Assembly (NCBI GenBank): GCA_900768685.1 | Contig: CAAGDX010000031.1 | Location: 1-64,000 of the forward strand | From: Bacteroidales bacterium | GTDB lineage: Bacteria; Bacteroidota; Bacteroidia; Bacteroidales; Muribaculaceae | DNA length: 64,000 nucleotides | Reading direction: 5' to 3' | In this document: positions 18,301-25,910 of the stretch, in pieces | Layout: each line of letters begins with the position of its first letter | How positions within the stretch are numbered: the stretch's first letter is position 1 | The notes under the pieces: generated by a model | What the model was told of the DNA's origin: nothing | What the model saw: only the letters and a program-made list of their open reading frames with translations | Databases searched by the model: none | Position numbers and translations under genes: made by a program

Positions 18301-18744
18301 GATAGTGTTTGCACCCTCGTATGACACTCCGTCCGTGATGAGGTAATATCCTGCTGTGGATTCAAAGTTTCTTTCTATTTTTGCTTGAGTTTCGCTGGTA
18401 AGACGCAGTCTTGTGTCCGCTTCGCCGTAGAATAAGATTTTATTGTTTTTGTGGAGGCAATAAATCTGCTTCACATCGTCCTTGTATGACGATGAAAAAT
18501 CTTCACGATACAAGTTTACACCGCCGTAGCCGTGAACCGTCACTTTTTCCGGATTGCTGAAGCCTGCGGCACGGAGTTGGTCGTATGTTATTTCGCAGAT
18601 ACCTGTTTGCGTTACTTTCACTTTTGCCCAGTGTCCTTTGCTCAGAGCGGATTGTATGGCATAATAGCTTGTGTTTAAAGCAAATACGTTCAAGCTGCAG
18701 AGGAGCAGGGATATAATCAGTGTAAGTTTTGTTTTTGTGAACAT
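15328..18744 (-). CDS. porU: Type IX secretion system sortase PorU
   Basis: This is a C25-family (gingipain-like) protease that removes Por sorting tails and attaches cargo at the cell surface. I place the start at the ATG at 18744: it gives a clean signal peptide (MFTKTKLTLIISLLLCSLNVFA), whereas the longer frame to 18870 would overlap the preceding gene. The 1138-residue product shows the catalytic His in FFYTGHGRAD (near 651) and Cys in YLATCTAFAFD (near 688). An Ig-like, FlgD-like C-terminal region follows (YVWNLKDNAGNDVPAGHYKT). Three proteins in this window carry tails it would recognise. Confidence 0.92.
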   Translation of the reverse strand: MFTKTKLTLIISLLLCSLNVFALNTSYYAIQSALSKGHWAKVKVTQTGICEITYDQLRAAGFSNPEKVTVHGYGGVNLYREDFSSSYKDDVKQIYCLHKNNKILFYGEADTRLRLTSETQAKIERNFESTAGYYLITDGVSYEGANTIAYKSISLYTDKKNHLAMKGLQPFTYNISNGGVYLFSDNAVGKNTGLTVGIDVSDRAEGASVICATQAIIQSPRTYRTAYSFNDVTVTKNKNGATSHYFDRYTISGTTVTDENLTAFGNMLKMNYRTISSETTYCGFNYLTVVYERNNSLGEQAQLPLAYSNAADTGLRFLVSDATAENCCVWLVKDPSSVRPFELRTLDSGEIAFTLDKSYSGNVETSSVYMIAFNPGKEQYATEITGDIENQNIHGTATPEMLILTNDLCEEQANRLAQIHKQYQGMDVLVLNHQKVFNEFSSGTPNVMAYRRVAKMFYDRDPNKFKHLLIFGGGTFDNRHAIPTLSHMNYDNTMLTYQCRDIGKQVSAETNFTNDNYFGVLTDQYGYDSNGNAKSTESIYTANYYPQVVNVGRIPAMDITEAKNYVDKVERVLSGVTPIGAFTKYIFASDDGDADSHAKAAEEITATYNSLQPNITTIKVYDGFYVWNNNDATAARNRLISSYNSGAGLFFYTGHGRADSFTAENLWNRIFVQSSKYDYPPIAYLATCTAFAFDQQDNNIVENMLLCDGGGNMAVVAACREVYQADNQTLALAFFNRLSSATRKTTIGELFRNTRNDVLNSANTAATLFVNTHCYNLAGDPALPVDRPNYGIKVNTVNGTEFDGTLAIDPLTVVVIKGSIVDNAENVITSFNGTVNVSLYDGATTATNLYQDKDTYKQLPEITVDETEIAKFSAEVAAGEFEIRIIAPAPSNPGVRNRLVIGACSDDNMDIALGGIPDAIINNFSEDIAHVSDSEGPQITDMYINTPEFANGDLIQNTAVFHATIADPSGINFSGNATGIRLVIDNSKNFTQAAESLTAGKDGSMAIELQLADMTDGFHTIKLQVADILGNISESEISFNFISVANATLTVAEEPATTEATLNYAHSLTGEVENDLIIESLDGKTVFTASNVTFPYVWNLKDNAGNDVPAGHYKTFVKSESLLNNHTGASAEFVVVRL

Positions 18745-18776
18745 ATTCGTATATCTATGATTTTTTAATGCTTGTG

Positions 18777-19334
18777 TTACTTGATTTTTATATTTATTAT
18801 TTCCTTGTCGCCAACCTTGGCGGTGAGCCTGGTGTCCGGCAGGGGAATATGTGTCAGCGGAAAGTGGCATGGAGCGATAATATCGCCCATTTTCAGCGAA
18901 AAATATCTGCTTAGTGCAGATATGGTCTCGTCTATATTCAGTTCGGGAATAGATGTGGTGCAGGATTTGTCGCCGAGTGTGACGGTGAAATCGTTTTCCG
19001 GCAGAGTTTCTATCCAGTCGCCTTTTATGATAGCGGAATCGTATGCCGTGTAAATGGCGGAACCCCGGCGTGCAGGCTTGCCGTCTATCACGGGCAGAAC
19101 GCGGAGCAAGAGAGTGAAAGCATCGTAATAGCGGTGAGCGAACTTGGCGGAGATTGTTTTGCCAAGACGGCTTATTCTCACTGCCGGGAGTGCTTCAATC
19201 ACGTATTCCGGTGCATAATCGGGAATGAAAAGCGGATTTTTAGGCAGCACGATAGAGGAGTCCGTCACGAGTGTAACGTCCGGCTCTGCGACGGGTTTTG
19301 TTCCCGGTGTGCTGTTTACTATCAGTAATTTCAT
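18777..19334 (-). CDS. Fumarylacetoacetate hydrolase-like protein
   Basis: The 185-residue protein has segments reminiscent of the FAH/HpcE fold: ISRLGKTISAKFAHRYYDAFTLLLRV, a middle YDSAIIKGDWI and a late SLKMGDIIAPC that matches the usual L-x-P-G-D-x-I-x-T position. It is a little shorter than typical family members and I cannot identify the metal-binding acidic residues with confidence. In Porphyromonas, to my recollection, an FAH-family gene also neighbours porU, which supports the call. It lies 32 bases upstream of porU and 25 bases after rex, probably in one transcript. Confidence 0.55.
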   Translation of the reverse strand: MKLLIVNSTPGTKPVAEPDVTLVTDSSIVLPKNPLFIPDYAPEYVIEALPAVRISRLGKTISAKFAHRYYDAFTLLLRVLPVIDGKPARRGSAIYTAYDSAIIKGDWIETLPENDFTVTLGDKSCTTSIPELNIDETISALSRYFSLKMGDIIAPCHFPLTHIPLPDTRLTAKVGDKEIINIKIK

Positions 19335-19359
19335 TCCTGGTTTTGAGGTTAAATCTTGT

Positions 19360-20010
19360 CTATTTGTCTTTGTTGAGGTTCAGCCTGTTGTACATCACGG
19401 CGAGGTGAGCGTAAATAGACGTGTTTTGCACCACGATATCGTCTGCCACGCGGATGCGGTACGGCGTATAGTTCCAGAGTGCTTTTACTCCTGCTTCCAC
19501 AAGGCTGTCTGCCACTTCCTGTGCATTTTCCACAGGCACGGTGACGATGCCGATGTCTGCAGAGAACTGTTTGCGGCGGAGTGCCAGTTCTTTCACGTCA
19601 AAAACGGGTATTCCGCAGAGTGTGCGGCCTATCACATTCGGGTTTACGTCAAAACCTGCCACGATGTTCAGTCCGTAGCGGGAAAGACCGGTATCCTGGA
19701 TAAGTGCTGCACCAAGGCTGCCGACTCCCACAATCAGGGCATTGTGTCCGCGACGGAATCCGAGGAAGTCTTCGAGTTCTTTTTCAAGACTGCAAACCTC
19801 ATAGCCTATCCTGGTTTTTCCTTTGATGTTGAGGAAAGAAAGGTCCTTTGCAATCTGCGATGCATCTACTTTCAGTTCGCGTGAAATCTGAGTAGATGAA
19901 ACGTAATCCACATTTCTTTCCTTGAGCATACTGACGTATGCAAGGTACCACGGCAATCTGCGCAGTGCCGGCTCAGGAATTATATCGTGTATATGTTGCT
20001 GCTCTGACAT
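19360..20010 (-). CDS. rex: Redox-sensing transcriptional repressor Rex
   Basis: The 216-residue protein has an N-terminal winged helix (PEPALRRLPWYLAYVSML...STQISRELKVDASQIAKDLSFL) and a C-terminal Rossmann domain (ALIVGVGSLGAALI). Rex reads the NADH/NAD+ ratio and represses fermentation and respiration genes. Length and order match the family. A minus-strand TAAATTTG at 20048-20055 is a likely -7 box about 40 bases upstream. The downstream FAH-like and porU genes may share its transcript. Confidence 0.95.
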   Translation of the reverse strand: MSEQQHIHDIIPEPALRRLPWYLAYVSMLKERNVDYVSSTQISRELKVDASQIAKDLSFLNIKGKTRIGYEVCSLEKELEDFLGFRRGHNALIVGVGSLGAALIQDTGLSRYGLNIVAGFDVNPNVIGRTLCGIPVFDVKELALRRKQFSADIGIVTVPVENAQEVADSLVEAGVKALWNYTPYRIRVADDIVVQNTSIYAHLAVMYNRLNLNKDK

Positions 20011-20159
20011 TGTGAGTAATTGGTCTGTACTTTTTTATTTCTGACTGCAAATTTACGACAATTCTGCGAATTTTTCACGCTTAACTTCCATAAAAACGAC
20101 AATTTAACGCAGATATCAGGCTATCTGCAGTATAAAAAATGTTAATTTTGAAGGGAGGG

Positions 20160-20215
20160 ATTATAGCTTATTTAGCTAAAATAGCTAAAATAGCTAATTT
20201 TGCTAATTTAGCGAA
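20160..20215. repeat. AGCTAAAAT short-period repeat
   Basis: Between rex and nadK the run TTAGCTAAAATAGCTAAAAT continues as AGCTAATTTTGCTAATTTAG, a short AT-rich tandem pattern. No gene. Confidence 0.6.
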
Positions 20216-20223
20216 TCAGCCGG

Positions 20224-21108
20224 TTATCCTCTAAGTCCCCAGAGGAGTTTGTCGTGGAGCGTGTCTGCAAAATTATGCCCTTTTGGCAAGATTATGCGTA
20301 TGCAGAAATCCGCTTTGCTCAGGCGTATGGTGGTATTTATGGGCAGAGTGTAGTGTTTGCCATCTATGCTTACGCAGTAAGTATCTGAGCGTGAGGTGGT
20401 TTTGAGTGATAGTTTGCTCTCGTCGTTTACCACGAGCGGACGCATGGTGAGGGAGTGTGCGGCAATGGGAGAAATCACGAAATTCGGTGCCGTGGGCTGG
20501 AGAATAGGTCCGCCTACAGACATATTGTAGCCGGTGCTGCCCGTGGGGGTGGAAACTATCAGTCCGTCTGCAAGATATGTGGCTAAAGGATAACTGTCTA
20601 TCTCTGCTTCTATAGATACCATGGATGCCGTATCGTGCTTAAACACAGCCACTTCGTTCAGTGCAAAGTTACGCCATCCTACAGGCTCCTTATCCGTGCT
20701 TACGGATATCAGCGAGCGGTTTTCCACCACGAAATCACCGTCAAGAAGGACTTTCAAAATCTTGTCGGAATCACACAGGTCAAAGGCTGTCATATAGCCC
20801 AAATGACCGGTATTGATGCCTATGATTGGTATCCCTTTATTGCCTACCCACTGTGCCGTGCGGAGCAGTGTGCCGTCACCTCCCAGGCTGATTGCCATAT
20901 CTGCGGAAAACTGTTTGGAATCCGTCACGGCATAGACGTTCCATCGCTCCGAGGGATTTTCGCCGGGCAATATTTCATTTAGGTAACTGTATATCTTTGA
21001 GTGAATTACGAGCCTGCAACCTCTGTTTGAAAGTTCTACAAGAAGGTTGTCAACAAGCCTGATTTTGTCGCCTTGGCGTCGGCTGCCATAAACTGCTACG
21101 GTAAACAT
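20224..21108 (-). CDS. nadK: NAD kinase
   Basis: The 294-residue enzyme phosphorylates NAD to NADP. The family motif GGDGTLL is present (AISLGGDGTLLRTAQ), followed by GINTGHLGYMTAF and the second conserved block DGLIVSTPTGSTGYNMSVGGPI. Length is typical. It is transcribed away from pdxJ, 31 bases after the ACT-like gene, an order common in Bacteroidales. Confidence 0.96.
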   Translation of the reverse strand: MFTVAVYGSRRQGDKIRLVDNLLVELSNRGCRLVIHSKIYSYLNEILPGENPSERWNVYAVTDSKQFSADMAISLGGDGTLLRTAQWVGNKGIPIIGINTGHLGYMTAFDLCDSDKILKVLLDGDFVVENRSLISVSTDKEPVGWRNFALNEVAVFKHDTASMVSIEAEIDSYPLATYLADGLIVSTPTGSTGYNMSVGGPILQPTAPNFVISPIAAHSLTMRPLVVNDESKLSLKTTSRSDTYCVSIDGKHYTLPINTTIRLSKADFCIRIILPKGHNFADTLHDKLLWGLRG

Positions 21109-21139
21109 ATTTTATGAATAAATATACAGTTTTATATGA

Positions 21140-21568
21140 TTAAATATCCAGTATTCTCAAGATTTCTTCCGCTCTTTCTTCCGCAAATTCGTTTTGGCGT
21201 GCCGGGCTGAAATAGTCCAGCACTTCGTAGCCGTAACGCTCCAGGGAACGTGCCACGTTTTCTCCGTCACGGTGGTTGATGCGGAGATCCACGATAATAT
21301 TTCCGGTTTCCGTCCTTTCATCAGTCACATTGAGGTTCAGCACGTGGGCATCGCAGTCTTCCGCAGCACGGCAGATGAGCGATGCGGAATAGTCGCACGG
21401 AGGGCAACAGAGAACAATCTCCGTAGCCTCATTGTTACGCGGATATCTGCGTTTGAAAAGGCTTAAATCCTTTTCAAAAGAATAATTTTTGCTTTCTATG
21501 TCAAATTTTGGAGCCAAATACTTCTCAAATTTATTATTTCTAACTATTTTTGCAGTCTTAAAGTGCAA
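21140..21568 (-). CDS. ACT-like C-terminal domain protein, apparently lacking its CBS domains
   Basis: The last 90 or so residues (EIVLCCPPCDYSASLICRAA through AEEILRILDI) resemble the C-terminal part of the CBS-pair protein that usually sits between nadK and pdxJ in Bacteroidales. The two CBS domains expected in front are absent. The frame contains no methionine codon: the only upstream initiator is TTG at 21568. That start would place the first 10 or so codons over the pdxJ promoter, so the true start may lie further inside. Codons from about KRRYPRNNEAT onward look coding, while the AT-rich stretch before looks intergenic. It may be a trimmed but functional regulator or a decaying remnant. 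Confidence 0.5.
   Translation of the reverse strand: MHFKTAKIVRNNKFEKYLAPKFDIESKNYSFEKDLSLFKRRYPRNNEATEIVLCCPPCDYSASLICRAAEDCDAHVLNLNVTDERTETGNIIVDLRINHRDGENVARSLERYGYEVLDYFSPARQNEFAEERAEEILRILDI
21545..21552 (+). promoter_or_regulatory. pdxJ promoter -7 box
   Basis: TATTTTTG matches TAnnTTTG about 77 bases upstream of the pdxJ ATG. It overlaps the 5' end of the minus-strand ACT-like frame. Confidence 0.5.
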
Positions 21569-21628
21569 TTTTGTACAAAAGTAAGAAGAAATTTTCAGTA
21601 ATACAAAGTTTTAGGCTCATTTTGAATT

Positions 21629-22345
21629 ATGAAGACAAATCTAAGCGTAAATATAAACAAGGTCGCCACTCTGCGTAATGCTCGCGGCGAGAACGTGCCG
21701 GATGTGCAAAAAGTGGCTGCGGATTGCGAGACTTTCGGTGCAGACGGCATCACGGTACATCCTCGTCCCGACGAAAGACATATCCGCCGTGACGACGTTT
21801 TCAAACTCCGCCCTATCGTGAAAACGGAGTTTAACATCGAGGGCTATCCTTCACCGGATTTTATGGAACTTGTGCTGCAAGTACGTCCGGAGCAGGTGAC
21901 ACTCGTGCCTGACGCTCCTTCGCAAATCACGTCAAACACCGGTTGGGACGTGGCGGAACACATAGAATTTCTGACGGAAGTGGTGGACCGCCTCAATGAA
22001 GCGGGAATCCGAAGTTCAATCTTTGTGAACCCTACGGTGGAAAATATTAAAAACGCCGCCAAAACAGGTGCGGACCGTGTGGAACTTTACACCAAACCAT
22101 ACGCCGACAATTTTGCCGCTGACCCCGCTGCCGCTATCGCTCCTTTTATTGAAGCAAGTAAAGCCGCTCACAGTGAGGGACTTGGCGTGAATGCAGGACA
22201 CGACCTGAACCTGCAAAATCTGGCATATTTTTATCGCAATATGCCTTACCTTGACGAGGTTTCCATTGGTCACGCTCTAATCTCAGATGCTCTCTATCTG
22301 GGACTTAAGGAAACTATCCGACAGTACAAAGAATGTCTTAAATAG
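21629..22345 (+). CDS. pdxJ: Pyridoxine 5'-phosphate synthase
   Basis: The 238-residue TIM-barrel enzyme condenses 3-amino-1-hydroxyacetone phosphate with deoxyxylulose phosphate in the DXP-dependent vitamin B6 pathway. Diagnostic segments are LSVNINKVATLRNARG, DGITVHPRPDERHI, QVTLVPDAPSQITSNTGW, VNAGHDLNLQNL and EVSIGHALISDAL. Length is normal. The exbB-like gene follows 23 bases later. Confidence 0.97.
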   Translation: MKTNLSVNINKVATLRNARGENVPDVQKVAADCETFGADGITVHPRPDERHIRRDDVFKLRPIVKTEFNIEGYPSPDFMELVLQVRPEQVTLVPDAPSQITSNTGWDVAEHIEFLTEVVDRLNEAGIRSSIFVNPTVENIKNAAKTGADRVELYTKPYADNFAADPAAAIAPFIEASKAAHSEGLGVNAGHDLNLQNLAYFYRNMPYLDEVSIGHALISDALYLGLKETIRQYKECLK

Positions 22346-22368
22346 TAAATAATTTTTTCTCAAATAAT

Positions 22369-23073
22369 ATGATTTCACCGGAATTTATTGAAACTGCCGC
22401 AGATTCCATTGCTGCCACCGCTCAAGTAGCACAACCCGCAGTGACGGAAGCAAAACTTTCCATCTGGGAACTTTGCTCGCAGGGCGGACTGCTTATGATA
22501 CCGCTCGTACTCCTCTCTATTGTTTGTATTTACATCTTTATTGAGCGTGCTATTGTCATAAATCGTGCCACCAAGCATGATGAGTCTTTCATGAAACGTA
22601 TTAAGGACTATATCCACGAGGGCGAGATTGAAAGTGCCATGAACCTCTGCAAGAAAAATGATTCGCCATACGCACGACTTATTGCGAAAGGTATTTCTCG
22701 TATCGGTCGCCCGATGAACGATGTGCTCGTGGCTATTGAAAACACGGGTAATATTGAAATTGCAAGCCTCGGCAAAGGTCTCCCATGGCTCGCTACCACG
22801 GCTTCCGGTGCTCCTATGCTCGGTTTCCTGGGTACCGTTATAGGTATGGTTCAAGCCTTTTTTGATATTGCCAGCCAGGGCACTGCAGCCAGCATCGCCA
22901 CTTTCTCCGCAGGTATTTACACGGCACTCGTCACAACAGTTGCCGGACTTATCGTGGGCATCATTGCAATGTTTGCTTACAACTACCTCGTGGCTCGCAT
23001 AAACTCCGTGATGAATATGCTGGAAAGCAAATCCATGGAATTTATGGACTTGCTGAACGAACCGGCTGCATAA
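22369..23073 (+). CDS. exbB: MotA/TolQ/ExbB-type proton channel
   Basis: The 234-residue protein has three predicted membrane segments: LLMIPLVLLSIVCIYIFI near 40-60, then APMLGFLGTVIGMVQAF and LVTTVAGLIVGIIAMFAYNYL in the C-terminal half. The family signature GTVIGM is clear. With ExbD it uses the proton gradient to energise TonB at the inner membrane. It is the first gene of an exbB-exbD-tonB set placed after pdxJ. Confidence 0.93.
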   Translation: MISPEFIETAADSIAATAQVAQPAVTEAKLSIWELCSQGGLLMIPLVLLSIVCIYIFIERAIVINRATKHDESFMKRIKDYIHEGEIESAMNLCKKNDSPYARLIAKGISRIGRPMNDVLVAIENTGNIEIASLGKGLPWLATTASGAPMLGFLGTVIGMVQAFFDIASQGTAASIATFSAGIYTALVTTVAGLIVGIIAMFAYNYLVARINSVMNMLESKSMEFMDLLNEPAA

Positions 23074-23090
23074 ACTTATAAATCAGCACT

Positions 23091-23522
23091 ATGGCTCTTA
23101 AAAAACAAAACGAAATGTTAGCGGCATTTTCTATGGCGTCTATGACGGACGTCATCTTCCTGCTGCTGATATTTTTTATGGTTACATCCACTTTTATTTT
23201 CCCTACGGCTCTGGAAGTGAACCTGCCGCAAAGTTCGGAGCAAACGGCTATCAAACCTGCCACTACGGTTTATATTGATGCCGAACAAAACCTCTATGCC
23301 ACTTACGGCGGTGAGGAACCGCAGCCTATGAGCCCCTCCGCCCTCGTCACTTTCCTCACTCTTGCAAAGGAGCAAGACCCGGAAGGCTATATCGCTCTAT
23401 ATGCAGACAAGGATGTGCCTTACGGTAAAGTGGTGGAAATTCTCAATATCGGTGCCGAACATAACCTCAAAATGGTGCTTGCCACCAAGCCTGCTCCAAA
23501 ATCCGCCAAACCAAGGAAATAA
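23091..23522 (+). CDS. exbD: ExbD/TolR family protein
   Basis: The 143-residue protein has one N-terminal membrane segment (MTDVIFLLLIFFMVTSTFIF) with the essential membrane aspartate in SMTDVIFLLLIF. A periplasmic domain follows (YIALYADKDVPYGKVVEILNI), typical of ExbD/TolR. It partners with the preceding ExbB-like channel, 17 bases upstream. Confidence 0.94.
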   Translation: MALKKQNEMLAAFSMASMTDVIFLLLIFFMVTSTFIFPTALEVNLPQSSEQTAIKPATTVYIDAEQNLYATYGGEEPQPMSPSALVTFLTLAKEQDPEGYIALYADKDVPYGKVVEILNIGAEHNLKMVLATKPAPKSAKPRK

Positions 23523-23528
23523 CGCCTA

Positions 23529-24308
23529 ATGGACTCAAACAGAAGAGATAAGATTATTGCTGCCTGCATCGCCGTGCTGTTTCACCTGGTGCTGCTAATC
23601 GCCTTTTCTTGCAGCTATCTCTCTTGGCCGCCGGAAGATGCCGACGACCCTCGTCTGCTTCAGGATTCCACGGAAATTCTCCTCGTGAGCGACTACATAA
23701 ACCTCGGCGATATGATAACGAATGCCAAGCCTGCAGATGCTCCGCGTGAGAATGCCGCAGGTGAGGTGACGGCAGACGCTATGGATAACACCAACTCCGG
23801 TGAAGCCGGTGAGCCCGCTCCTATTCTTACTTCCGAACAGGAATCTCCTGCTAAAACTGCTGCAAAGCCGCAGCCGGAAAAGCAAGGTCCCACAAAGGAG
23901 GAACTCGCGGAGCAGGAACGTCAACGCAGAGAACAGGCTGCTCGCAACAAGATTGCTTCACAAATGAAATTCGGCGGTAACGGTGGTGGTGACGGTGTCA
24001 GCGGAACTGACGAAGGTACTGCCGTTTCAGGACTTCCGCAAGGCACTGCCGGACACGACCTCGCAGGTCGTACTATCCTCAAATGGGGCTCTAACAGCAG
24101 TCGCAAATCCGGTCAAATCCGTATCGGTGTAACTGTTAATGCCCGTGGCGATGTGGTGGAAGCACACTATTCCGGTGGTTCCGGTCCAGCTTCCGGTGAT
24201 AGCGATATTCGCCGCAGAACTATTGCCGCCACAAAAGCCACAAAATTCTCTCCTCTCCCGGAAGGCAGCCGTGACCAAAAAGGTATTATCACCTGGAATT
24301 TCAAGTAA
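23529..24308 (+). CDS. TonB-like energy transducer
   Basis: The 259-residue protein has an N-terminal membrane anchor (IIAACIAVLFHLVLLIAFSCSYL). A low-complexity Pro/Ala/Glu-rich linker follows (about 70-150, including EQERQRREQAARNKI), then a Gly-rich stretch (GGNGGGDG). The C-terminal domain (GQIRIGVTVNARGDVVEAHY...TKFSPLPEGSRDQKGIITWNF) matches TonB C-terminal folds. It would carry ExbB/ExbD energy to outer-membrane transporters or, like TolA, to the envelope. Six bases separate it from exbD. Confidence 0.85.
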   Translation: MDSNRRDKIIAACIAVLFHLVLLIAFSCSYLSWPPEDADDPRLLQDSTEILLVSDYINLGDMITNAKPADAPRENAAGEVTADAMDNTNSGEAGEPAPILTSEQESPAKTAAKPQPEKQGPTKEELAEQERQRREQAARNKIASQMKFGGNGGGDGVSGTDEGTAVSGLPQGTAGHDLAGRTILKWGSNSSRKSGQIRIGVTVNARGDVVEAHYSGGSGPASGDSDIRRRTIAATKATKFSPLPEGSRDQKGIITWNFK

Positions 24309-24319
24309 TTAAAAAATAA

Positions 24320-24375
24320 TTTAATAATGCATTATGCATTAAGAATTATGCATTATGCATTTTGAATTAAGCATT
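24320..24375. repeat. ATGCATTA short repeats
   Basis: ATGCATTATGCATTAAG and related words repeat between convergent genes. Similar text occurs at 1690-1730 and, degenerate, at 46362-46395. Confidence 0.6.
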
Positions 24376-25648
24376 ATTTAAGCCAATCAATAATATTAAC
24401 AATATGTATCACCTTGTCTTGCAGTGTTACATCTCTTGTGTCCGTGTCTGCAACAAGCGTGAGATTATCACAGTTAAGCGGTTTTGAGGCATTTACGAGT
24501 GCAGATAGTTCTCTGTCAAGAGTTTTGGGATTGTCCACGATGTATGAAACTTGTATAAGTTCTTTTACCCTGCGACCATCTGCTATGACAAAATCCACCT
24601 CTTTTGACTTTGAATCTTTCTTATAATAATACACGTCAAGAAAATCATTGCTGCATCTGCGTAAAAGTTCTATAAATACCACATTTTCTATTTTCCATCC
24701 TATATTGTCCGTGGAGATATGCTCGGAATGATTGTCTTGCATACCGGTATCAATAATGTATGACTTTTGATTTCTTATTCTTCCGGTACACTTAAACGAA
24801 AATTTGGAAATAGTTTTTATAAGGAATGCTTGCTCTAAAAAAGAAACGTATTTCTTTAATGTTTTATCATTTATATTAAGGAGCGATGAAAGTTCTTCAA
24901 AGTTTATTATTTGTCCGATGTTTTCCAAAAGATAATCCACCAATTTCTTAAGGCTTTCTACATCTCGGATTTGAAATCTTTGCTTTATATCTTTCTCTAT
25001 AACCGCAGTTATCAGGCTATTAACATAGTTTTTCTTGTTTTTTATGAATGTAATTTCAGGAAAACCTCCGTTATGCAAATAGTCCATAAAAGCAATTTTT
25101 GCTTCTGCCAGTCCTTTTGTGGTCATAGCAGTCAAATCCACATTTCTGAATTGGCAATATTCCGAGAAAGAAAAAGGATATAGTTTCACTTCATTGTATC
25201 TCCCCGTGAGGTGTGTAGCCAATTCGCTGCTTAGTAGTTTTGCATTGCTCCCGGTTACAAATACCCTTAATTGCATTCTCAAAAGGCGATTCACAAACAA
25301 ATGCCAGCCATATACGTCTTGAATTTCATCAAGAAGAATGTATTTTACGTCTGTCCCATAAATCTGATAGAGGCATAAAAGCACATTGTTTAAGTCTGAT
25401 GCTTGAATTTCCGCCAAGCGGTCATCGTCAAAGTTTACGTATGCGTATTTTACACGGGCGGAATTCAGAAACATTTTGCAAAGTGTGGATTTTCCACTTC
25501 TTCTTACTCCTATCACCACTTGTGCGAGCGGACTGTCAAGTTCAAGCATGGATTCTTCTGTCCTTGACACAAATTTTTTTGGCGAAAATAGTGACAATTC
25601 TTCCTTCTGCTCCAGCAATACTTGCCTTATTGTTTGTTCCGGTATCAT
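24374..25648 (-). CDS. DUF4143-type AAA ATPase
   Basis: The 424-residue protein has an AAA-type domain with Walker A GVRRSGKST (near 47-55) and Walker B KYILLDEIQDV. The C-terminal DUF4143 nuclease-like domain ends in DVYYYKKDSKSKEVDFVIADG, the restriction-endonuclease-fold E-V-D-F pattern. Such ATPases are common as orphan genes in Bacteroidales and their biological role is unclear. It is divergent from the methyltransferase/HNH pair across a repeat-bearing intergenic region. A minus-strand TATCTTTG at 25679-25686 is a likely promoter box. Confidence 0.85.
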   Translation of the reverse strand: MIPEQTIRQVLLEQKEELSLFSPKKFVSRTEESMLELDSPLAQVVIGVRRSGKSTLCKMFLNSARVKYAYVNFDDDRLAEIQASDLNNVLLCLYQIYGTDVKYILLDEIQDVYGWHLFVNRLLRMQLRVFVTGSNAKLLSSELATHLTGRYNEVKLYPFSFSEYCQFRNVDLTAMTTKGLAEAKIAFMDYLHNGGFPEITFIKNKKNYVNSLITAVIEKDIKQRFQIRDVESLKKLVDYLLENIGQIINFEELSSLLNINDKTLKKYVSFLEQAFLIKTISKFSFKCTGRIRNQKSYIIDTGMQDNHSEHISTDNIGWKIENVVFIELLRRCSNDFLDVYYYKKDSKSKEVDFVIADGRRVKELIQVSYIVDNPKTLDRELSALVNASKPLNCDNLTLVADTDTRDVTLQDKVIHIVNIIDWLK

Positions 25649-25703
25649 AACACTCTGATTTTACTGCTTTTAATGCTGCAAAGATAATAAAAATTTTAAT
25701 ACA

Positions 25704-25816
25704 AAATCCGATAAAAGGGAGATTTTAACACTTTGAAATCCGATAAAAGGGAAAAAATTGGCTCGCGAAATCCGATAAAAGGGAAATTTTAACACTTTGA
25801 AATCCGATAAAAGGGA
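25704..25816. repeat. Four 17-bp repeats with exact 32-bp period
   Basis: AAATCCGATAAAAGGGA occurs at 25704, 25736, 25768 and 25800. The three 15-bp spacers are GATTTTAACACTTTG, AAAAATTGGCTCGCG and AATTTTAACACTTTG. The array sits between two divergent promoters. A 32-bp period is about three helical turns, so all copies face the same side, as in an operator array. Spacers are too short and too alike for CRISPR. Confidence 0.9.
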
Positions 25817-25869
25817 AGTTTGGCAAAATAAACGTTGTCTGCAATAGTGTTCGTTTTCAGGATTTTCGC

Positions 25870-25877
25870 TATATTTG
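25870..25877 (+). promoter_or_regulatory. Promoter -7 box of the methyltransferase/HNH operon
   Basis: TATATTTG matches TAnnTTTG, 34 bases upstream of the ATG at 25911. It overlaps a possible TTG start at 25875, which argues for the ATG. Confidence 0.65.
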
Positions 25878-25910
25878 CAATTTGATTATAGAAATCTTTA
25901 TCAAGAGATA

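Noticed and set aside
18745..18870. N-terminal extension of PorU
   Set aside because: It would hide the signal peptide and overlap the preceding gene.
25704..25816. CRISPR array
   Set aside because: Only 15-bp spacers, two of them almost identical, 17-bp repeats and no cas genes nearby.
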